DNA of 64,000 nt from Trogon surrucura (lineage: Eukaryota > Chordata > Aves > Trogoniformes > Trogonidae). The stretch's first letter is position 1; each line of letters begins with the position of its first letter. The stretch is from NCBI GenBank assembly GCA_020746105.1, contig CM036622.1:41083477-41147476 (forward strand), given 5' to 3'. The notes beneath the pieces were generated by a model. The model ran no database searches. It had not been told where the DNA came from and was given only the letters and a program-made list of their open reading frames with translations. The position numbers and the translations under genes were made by a program. Shown here piece by piece: positions 56,510-64,000 of this stretch.

Positions 56510-57640
56510 CGAGTGGATCTCAGACCTACAGAACATCCTTTCACTGCTCATACAACAGGCTTGTGAAAAACTCTCACTCTTAATATAGAACTCATTGCAC
56601 CTTTGCTTTCAAGCTATTACCAGTGTTGATAAAATACTTATTTTGTGGTAACTCTTTGGCAGTCTGCCTTTTCAAGTTCAGTGTGATGTAAGTGTGGATC
56701 TGTTTACTGTATTTTTTTAATTTAAAAAAATCTATGCAATAATTCACATTTGTAACTACCATCAATAACTGCATTGAGGCTGCTGAAATGAAGTGCTCTC
56801 CTGAACCTGACTTTGCTGCTGCTGGACAAGAGTTGTGGCACCCAGGAACACAGATGTAGATGTCTGATCATGCCAGAGCTTTTACTCCTGTAAAATTACC
56901 ATATCCTTCTAATTGAAAGCAAAAATAACATGAAACTCCAAATAAGGTTTGTGAGTTGGGTTGGTTTTTTTTCCCCTGATGTAAGAGACCTTCAGCCAAG
57001 CCAAGTGACTTTTTCGTGAGCTCATAAAAGCAAAGTCCTGAAAAAGGGTCTAATTAAAACTATTCCAGGCAATGGAACCAGTGGAGATACAGAGGCGTTC
57101 TTCTTTTAAATCAAATGATTTTGATTCTGTGTTCAATAGCAAAACTGAAGCAGGGTTTACTCTAGGAACTTCCCCTTATGGAAATAATATGATAATAATG
57201 TGATGATCTGTGTAATATCTCCAGATTTCTGTTATCACTTGTGTATTTTAGAATCTCAGAACAAAAATGAATGTGAAATTTATGGTACTTGGGGGGAAAA
57301 ATCAGCATCAAAAACAACGTTCAGTACAGTGATGCTTTTTTTGAAAACATTGCTCGTCTGTTCTTCCTTGTGCAAGTTTGTAAATACTTGGGTATTCTCC
57401 CAAGCATTGTCACTGTGATTTGCTGTAACATGAAAATAAATCATACGTTTGTCAAATTGAGCTTTCCTGCTTTCAGATTTTTTTTCCAGATAAAATAATC
57501 TCTGAGTCAGAACATCAGCTTCACTAAACTGGCTGTGTTTAAATGCTTCCCCGCTGAGTTACTAAGCAACATCCCAGTCAGCTTTACCTATAACAGCCTG
57601 TTTCCATTCTCTCCACTTCGGTTGCCTCAGCAATAAAAAG
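56510..57640 (+). promoter_or_regulatory. MSRB2: MSRB2 3' UTR region with candidate polyadenylation signals
   Basis: AATAAA occurs at 57435-57440 and 57632-57637, about 0.9-1.1 kb after the stop codon. No closer canonical signal was noticed. Which one is used cannot be decided from sequence. Confidence 0.4.
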
Positions 57641-60360
57641 GGTGTGATCATTTACTAGTGTAGTCTTAAACTGTTTAATGTCTTCAAGAAAGAAACCTTG
57701 ATTGCACTGAATCTACTTTTACTCCTTCTGTCTCGTAGCTCTGCAGTTTTTCATTCTGCACTTCCTGCAGGAGAACTCTACAACTTCATAACTTGTAAAA
57801 GCATCACATGAAGACAGCGATCACTACAGCCAACCCAAACCAGAGTGGCACAAAGGCCGCCAGAGGTGTGAAGAGCACGAATGGAGCAGACGCTCGCTCC
57901 TACTGGTTTTATGTACAGTCACAGATGGTGACAGTCACATTGTCATCAGAGGTGCCCACTAACAACAGCAGCGTGCTGCTTGTCGTGCCCATGTTGCATC
58001 ACGCTCCGCCGCGCAGAGATGCCCTTGCATCACCTATTGCTATCGCCTGCCTGCTCTGACCCGGGCATACGTGCCCAGACTGCTGAGGTCTCTGCTCCCA
58101 AGAGTCTTCACAGGTTGCACAGAAATCACCATTTTCTCATGTTTTTAATTCAGGTAACCCCCTATCATGGTATACGTTCATTCACTGGTTGGTGTTTTTT
58201 TTTCCTTAAAATCTGTTGCACAGCTACTGGAAATGGTGTTTGGCCCTTACAGGTGTTTAGTCAGGCAGCTCCCTCCCCTCTCCTCACCTTTCCCATTAAG
58301 AGAGAGCTGTCTCAGAAAGGAGCGTGACTAGCAGCTGTCCCCAGCTGGACTCCTTTGTTCAGCCAGGTGCTGGTGGAGAGGCCAGCACCCACCTCAGTAC
58401 AGCAACTTTTGCCTGAGATACCCAATAGAAATGCTCCTCATTTCTGCAATGGCAGAATGCAGGAAGAGAACCAGCGAAACACACATTTCTTGCCTGTCCC
58501 CACAGATGCCAGGTCTCACTGACATGGATGAGACTGAATGCTATGCAAACAAAATAGTCCATGGAGCTGTCAAAACAAGTTTCCATACACAGATTTATGT
58601 GCAAACCACACTCATTGTAGTGCCTTAGGTGCACGTGGTTGACAGGAACCAACTCTTAGCAAACTGCCAGTTTAGTAACTATTGCTGACAGAGGAAGCTT
58701 GTCTGAGCAGAGAGTGCATTTATTTTATGCCTGTTTGGCCTAAGCAGCAGGACGTGCCACCTCACTTACAGTAGGACCACCTGAAGAAAGAGTCCTGTAA
58801 GCTCCAGTTCAGCTTGTGCCATGTTAGTTACAGATATGTAATCGTAGGAACAAGCCCCTATCTTCAAGGACAGCACCTGACCTGCACAACACTGATATGT
58901 CACCAAGAAAACAGTATAAAACACAACTCTACTGCCCCAATGAAACCAGACGCTGAGCTAAGCAACCTTGATCTGCTTATTCAAATGAAAACGAGGGAAA
59001 GAGGAAGGTTTGGTTTTCACCACATGTTTCAAACCAGACTAATGGCACATCACCTTCCAGTGTGGCTGTATATCCCACAGTTTGCAGTAGCTACCGAGGG
59101 GCATTTGGATATCCTGCCCCTTACGCTTCACCTGATGCTACCTACAGATGTCTGTAGCTACCCATGTATATATATCAGTAGGGGAACAGGAGAAATAATT
59201 TTGCTTTGCAAGCGTGGTGAGTAGTCAGTTTGCAATAAAACCCCAAATCAACAGAAGCTTTCGTATCACTCCCAGCCTTCCCCACGGCAGCCAGTTTGCA
59301 CCTCTTCTATTAAAACACAGCCATACAAATGAATGATGCAGAATTAAGCGGAGGAAAAGGGAGGAGGGTAAGAAAGGAAGGAGTGAATAAAGGAAATGGG
59401 TATAAACTTCTTGAACTAGCTCTTCTGAAGCTTTGTTTTGGTTTTGGTCTTGGATTTTTGCAGTGTCTGACTCTCTTACTTCTCTGCTGTTTCAGATAGT
59501 GGCTGGCACATCAGTCTTGAGGAGTGTGTTAGGGATAAGGAAAAGGTTTCTGAACTGATTGATATTTTTATTACATTATCTCCTGGGAAAAATTGTGTGG
59601 ATCAAAGGGGTTACTCCTCAGTAGTCCTTTACAAAATGGCATATTTGACAGCCTTGTTTTCTGTTGTTTTACAGTGCAAGATGGGGGGAAAAGGCCACGT
59701 TCATTTGGGTACAAGCTAATTATCTCTTGAGCCGAGCATTACTATTCTTAGGTTAACAACTAATTTTGGGGATATGCCAAGATCTGCATGTATAAATGTT
59801 CAAGTAGTCTGTGTCTTTGATATTACCATTCTCTCTGCTGGCTTTTTATCTCTATATAGCAGCTCAAACTTCTATTTTTCACTTTAAGATCAATCACAGC
59901 TCAGTCCCACCTTGTGGTTTGTCTCAGACATGCTGATGGTACTGGCCTGTACTCTGCCAGTAATGCCTGCCTTTGTAAATGTAAGGTCAAGTTTTCCTCA
60001 AACGTTTGTGCTTGGGCTGCCAAAACCAAAGAGAAGATCCAGCTAAGACCATGCAAGGCCACTTAGGTACCCGGCCTCTTCCTGGCCTCCCTGAAATTCA
60101 CATCTCTCGGTATCTACACAGAGCACACGTAAGCAACGGGTGTACTCTGGCAGTTGCACTGGCCAGAACGATGCCGCTGTCACCTTGTGCTTCAGGCATC
60201 TGCCAGGGGAATTCATGTGACATTTCTCATCATTTATGTGAGCTTATCTTCCATGACGATGAGTTTGCGTGAACTAATTTTATGTCTACAAAAAGCGCTG
60301 TTGACATTTATGATTTCATCCCATTTGATGTAAACTGCTGGACATTCAGGACGTCTTGAC

Positions 60361-60480
60361 CATAAGCTCTTTGGGGCAGGGAACTTCATTATCTTCTGTG
60401 TCTGTGGTACTAACCACATCAGGACAGATCCCAGCTAGAGGCCCAAAGTGTTATAAGATCATGAATAATAAAGACCAGTC
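60361..60480 (+). repeat. Ancient amniote interspersed repeat, fragment 3
   Basis: AAGCTCTTTGGGGCAGGGAA, CTGTGTCTGTGGTACTAACC, CAGATCCCAGCTAGAGGCCC and the terminal AATAATAAAG reproduce, in order, a very common sauropsid repeat tail. It is the best-preserved of three copies in the window. Family name not assigned. Confidence 0.5.
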
Positions 60481-60789
60481 ATAAAGGAAGACACTATTAA
60501 AGATTGTCATGAGCTACAAGAATTTCCTCGTGTATCTGCCCTGACTTTGCTCCAAAATAGTGAATAAAGAGCAGTTGCTTCTCTGAGCTAAATATATTGT
60601 CAGGCAACTGCAGATGTGTTTTCTGTCCTTCACATCTGAGAAATTTTTCAACGTTATTTCATTAGTTTCAATTATGATACTTTTTATCCTGTTGTGTTTT
60701 TAAATAATGTTTTTATAAAACCTAACTGAGATTTCTACATAATTCCTAGGAGATTTTAACATCTTAAATAAACTTTTTAAGACTTTGTC

Positions 60790-60905
60790 CTTGCGGCATC
60801 TCTACAAGGCAAGTAATTATTCTCATTTTTACCAAGGGAAGACTTCATGAGAATAATTTAATTGGCTTGCTCAAGACTACAAATGGAATTTGCAGCCAAG
60901 CCAGA
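60790..60905 (+). repeat. MIR-like ancient SINE fragment
   Basis: ACAAGGCAAGTAATTATTCT, CATTTTTACCAAGGGAAGAC and TTGGCTTGCTCAAGACTACA follow the order of the MIR core and 3' part (a 'cattttacagatgagg' then 'cttgcccaaggtcaca' pattern). It is highly diverged. Confidence 0.35.
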
Positions 60906-61904
60906 ATTAGGCTCCACATGGCTCCTAACAGCATCCAGATCCTCAGACCCTGTCTTTTTCTAAAACTTGGTTTGGTACTTGGTTGTTTTGAAGGGGGTGA
61001 ATTATTGAAATAGAGATGGTAAATTTAGCATATGTTTTTCCAGCTATGATATTAAACCTAAAGCTAAGCCAACTAGGGCAAGTTTGGCAGGTAAAGAGCA
61101 ATACATGACCTCTTTCTCAGAGCAAAGGTGGTACAGGCTTGGTGAGGAATTAGGCTGCTGTATTCTCTGGCTGTGCTACATATTGCCACGCAGGCTAAAA
61201 TGAACCGATGTTCTCCATGTTCCAAGACAGCTTTAGGTAGAAATGATGCAAGGCAGCTTGTTAACAGTAACTCCTATGCTTGGGAGGCAGCATGGTCTTT
61301 TCTGCGAGTGCAGAGAGAGGATAGGAAAAGAGGAGGTTACTCTTATATTACTAGGAGCTTCATTCTCCTTTCACCAGAAACTGTAACGCCCTTTATTTTA
61401 GCCATCTATTCACAGAACTGCAGCGACGCTTTTTTTTTTTTTTCTGTTGCACCACCACGCTGCAGATCATTTGGATTCTCTTTTAAGCTTGTTGACAACT
61501 TAGTCTGATTCTGGCCAAAACGAGAGAAGAGGGACTTCCCTCAGAGAAAAAAACAGGATTTTGCCACCCCAGAACATCTCCAGTATGAGGTGGATCAGGA
61601 GGCAGCCTGCATGAGACAGAACTGAAAACATCCGAGTTTTGGTTATTGTTTCTGGTTTTTAACAAGATGGTGAGGACTTAGCTAGTACTCCTAAGCATGT
61701 TTGTATTTTCTGGTCATCAACCTTGGCCCTACTGCTTTGAAGAAATGAGTCCTGTCACCACACAACTGAACTGCCATCTCTTCCATTCACTTAATGACTC
61801 TTCACACTGGGCAGCCAAGTGTTTTAAACCAAACCCCTCTGCCTGTCCCACCTCCTGCTCTACCCAAGTGATGAGCTGTGGTAACACTACCCTCACAGCA
61901 TGCT

Positions 61905-62085
61905 GTGTAATGCTCAGCACCCCATCAACCTCATGGATTTCACAGCTCTTTACACATAAATGACGCCTCGCCCCAGCCCTTTGAGGTAGTGGTGAGCCAC
62001 ATGTCACAGAATAGGAAGCTGAGGGACAGCTGTGGGAAGTGACTCGCCCACAGTCCCCTGGGGCAGGGCAGGGAATTCTGATTAC
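61905..62085 (+). repeat. MIR-like ancient SINE fragment
   Basis: ATGCTCAGCACC, CTTTGAGGTAGTGGTGAGCC, GTCACAGAATAGGAAGCTGA, GAAGTGACTCGCCCACAGTC and GGGCAGGGAATTCTGATTAC follow the MIR-type order. It explains the open frames overlapping here. Confidence 0.4.
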
Positions 62086-64000
62086 AGAAAGGGTTCTCAA
62101 AAGCTCTCCAAGTGTGAGCTGCTGCCAAAATTCACAAAGGCAAAGTAGTTTAAAGGCGAAGCTCTTTATTGAAGAAGTGCCCAGATTTTTTCAAGACTAA
62201 AAGAATTTGTCTCAAGGCAGGTGTGTCCATGGGGACTGGTTTTAGTTGCGCTGAGGAATGTGTGTGGAAAGGATTGGCAGCTTGCCACGGGGCAGAAGAA
62301 AGAGAAATTCATGCCCATTATTGCGCTCCCTTTTACTGTCTTCTCTTTTGTTGGTTTGTTTTTCTCTTTCTCTTTGCTCTGTGGTATCTTTCCTCTCTCC
62401 TCCTCGGAAATCCCTTTGTAATATCCCCAGGGCTCTGGCTTTCTTGACTGCACTCGCCCTCACCTTGTGCCCAAACCCTCCTAGCTCTATACACGCAGTG
62501 CGCTCCCCTTGGTGCCAGGAAGATGATCAAACACACAGTCCTGCGCCCACATGGGAGTCAGCAGTGACCTGCACATGCTGGACATGACAATGGGGATCCA
62601 GGATCTGGGGAGGTTGGCAGAGCAGGCACCAGCTGTGCTCATCCAGCTCCAGGAGAACTAAAATGTCATCAAGATCATTCAAATATCCTGGTTAGTTCTG
62701 GAAACAAAGACTTTGCTGCCCTGCCACATGACTGATGTGTGGGATGTAGAAATGTGGACCACACCCAGGTCCTCTTTGCTCAGGTGACATTTCTGGAAGA
62801 TCAGAAGATGGAGCCAGACCTTACATTATAGGAGGAAGGGACAGGAAAGATAGCAAAGTATGTTGCACAACTATTAGGAAGGAAGCAAAGGCGACACAGG
62901 GGAAGGTGCTGGAGTCAAAGAGGGACAACAAGAATTCAGGTTTTCCTTTTCAGAAGGAGTCAGCAGTGAAGGTTGAGGACATAGCTGATGTATTAAGAGT
63001 ATGTAGAGGATGGTAACTAAAGAGCTGACTGTGAGTTCTGAGGAATAGGGAAGCTGAGCTCAATCCTCTCTGGTGTGATGGTCTCTTGGGGAATGTTCAG
63101 ACAGAGCCATGGGATGCCTACGCATTTTCTTGAATTACTGAAGGAGAAAGCCTGTGAAGGATCGGAGCAGAGCTAGAAGCAGGTGTTATGCTTGGGAAGT
63201 TCAGGAGATTGACCGCTCTGTTAATCAGAATACCAGGTGCAAAATGAACCCTCACATATTCACTGCCCCAGGAATGACCTTATTCCCAATCCAGAAAATG
63301 TTCCCTCCCTGTTTGAGACTCTACATTACCTCTTAGTCCTGGGCCTCTCCTGAATGCACTTGAGTATTCACTCTTGGGTCCATTATGAACAAAGGTCGTT
63401 AAACCTTGTCATGTACAATATGTCTAGCTGGAGTTTCCTTCAGTGCCCAGAGAAGAAAAAAAAAAGGGCCTCCATGACACTTCTCCTTGGCAATAGCCCA
63501 AATAGCCTCTGCCTCTGGGCTTGGTCTGTATGAAGAGCATTTTCCAAAACTGGATCACATGTAACTTTCTATGACCTTGTAGCCTTCGCTTTACTTTTAT
63601 GAATGAATCTCTATTAAAAGCGGGGGGTAAATGTTTTTTCTTTGTCCCTCTTTCAGTTTACAAATTTGTCTTCTCCTATAGCCAGCTGTTAAAAGATTGG
63701 TTCTGCCCCTGCTTTCACCTTTTCTGTTTTACAGCTGAGACGTCAAACTGAGGGCCTGACCACTTGGTGTTAAAGATCCATGGCTCTTTTTGTAAGGCAG
63801 TGGCCTGGCCAACTCTAGACTCTAAATGCTGCCTTGTCTTACAGTTTGAGTTAGCCTCTCACACCCTAAATTGCAAGGCGTCGTTGCCTTGAGCGATGAA
63901 CAGCTCCTCTGTCCTAATTCAAGGGTGACAGCAGTTAAGCAATAGGCAAAAGAAACTGCATATTTCTGACGTATGAGCACCGCTGAGAGGCTTTGTTTTT

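Larger units (their letters stand above)
57641..64000. other. Intergenic flank downstream of MSRB2
   Basis: No supported gene. By synteny PTF1A would be next, but no bHLH coding exon was seen before the window ends. It contains a CpG-richer patch (about 57800-58080), paired E-boxes at 58332-58347, an ancient repeat at 60361-60480, and MIR-like fragments at 60790-60905 and 61905-62085. Short open frames such as 57808-58059, 58814-59224 and the overlapping set at 62166-62587 have no recognised product. Confidence 0.55.

Noticed and set aside
62022-62036. CAGCTG followed directly by TGGGAA, resembling a bipartite PTF1 site
   Set aside because: It sits inside a MIR-like repeat and the spacing is not that of known sites, so chance is more likely.
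58332-64000. Coding exon of PTF1A
   Set aside because: Expected from synteny, but no bHLH coding sequence was found in either strand; it probably lies beyond the window.
1-64000. CRISPR arrays, tRNA/rRNA genes, endogenous retroviral genes, operon-like clusters
   Set aside because: Looked for on both strands by eye. No spaced repeat array, cloverleaf, gag/pol/env-like frame or LTR pair was recognised.

Overview
The window is eukaryotic: a vertebrate, almost certainly a bird or another archosaur. The signs are intron-split genes with GT-AG junctions, CR1 LINEs ending in the ATTCTATG 3' microsatellite, and much decayed amniote repeat DNA. Two genes can be read, both on the + strand. They are the 3' part of ARMC3 (armadillo repeat containing 3) and a complete MSRB2 (mitochondrial methionine-R-sulfoxide reductase B2). 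This is the same order and orientation as ARMC3-MSRB2 on human 10p12, where PTF1A comes next; PTF1A is not seen here. No operon, CRISPR array, integrated phage or comparable system is present. Nothing in the window is clearly a new biological system.

Layout. 1-30518: eleven ARMC3 exons whose junction phases join into 571 codons plus stop, matching about the last two thirds of the protein. They cover armadillo repeats, a charged linker and a C-terminal EDR1-like domain. The introns hold decayed repeats, notably an antisense ancient CR1/L3-type LINE at about 17.1-18.9 kb. 30519-46968: intergenic, with several CR1 copies, including a CR1 inserted into another CR1 of opposite orientation (38950-41680) and a miniature case of the same thing (32318-32612). 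46970-47220: CpG-rich MSRB2 promoter and first exon. 47016-56509: MSRB2, five exons, 166 codons, with all four zinc cysteines and the catalytic cysteine present. A young CR1 lies in its last intron. 56510-64000: MSRB2 3' region and gene-poor flank with scattered old repeats.

The two genes are functionally unrelated neighbours: ARMC3 is a protein of ciliated and spermatogenic cells, MSRB2 repairs oxidised methionine in mitochondria. The most notable material is the CR1 history. Three almost identical young copies and at least three insertion-into-LINE events are visible, which gives a relative order of insertions that can be tested. Exon calls rest on reading frames, splice consensus, phase agreement and recalled family similarity; no alignment was run.
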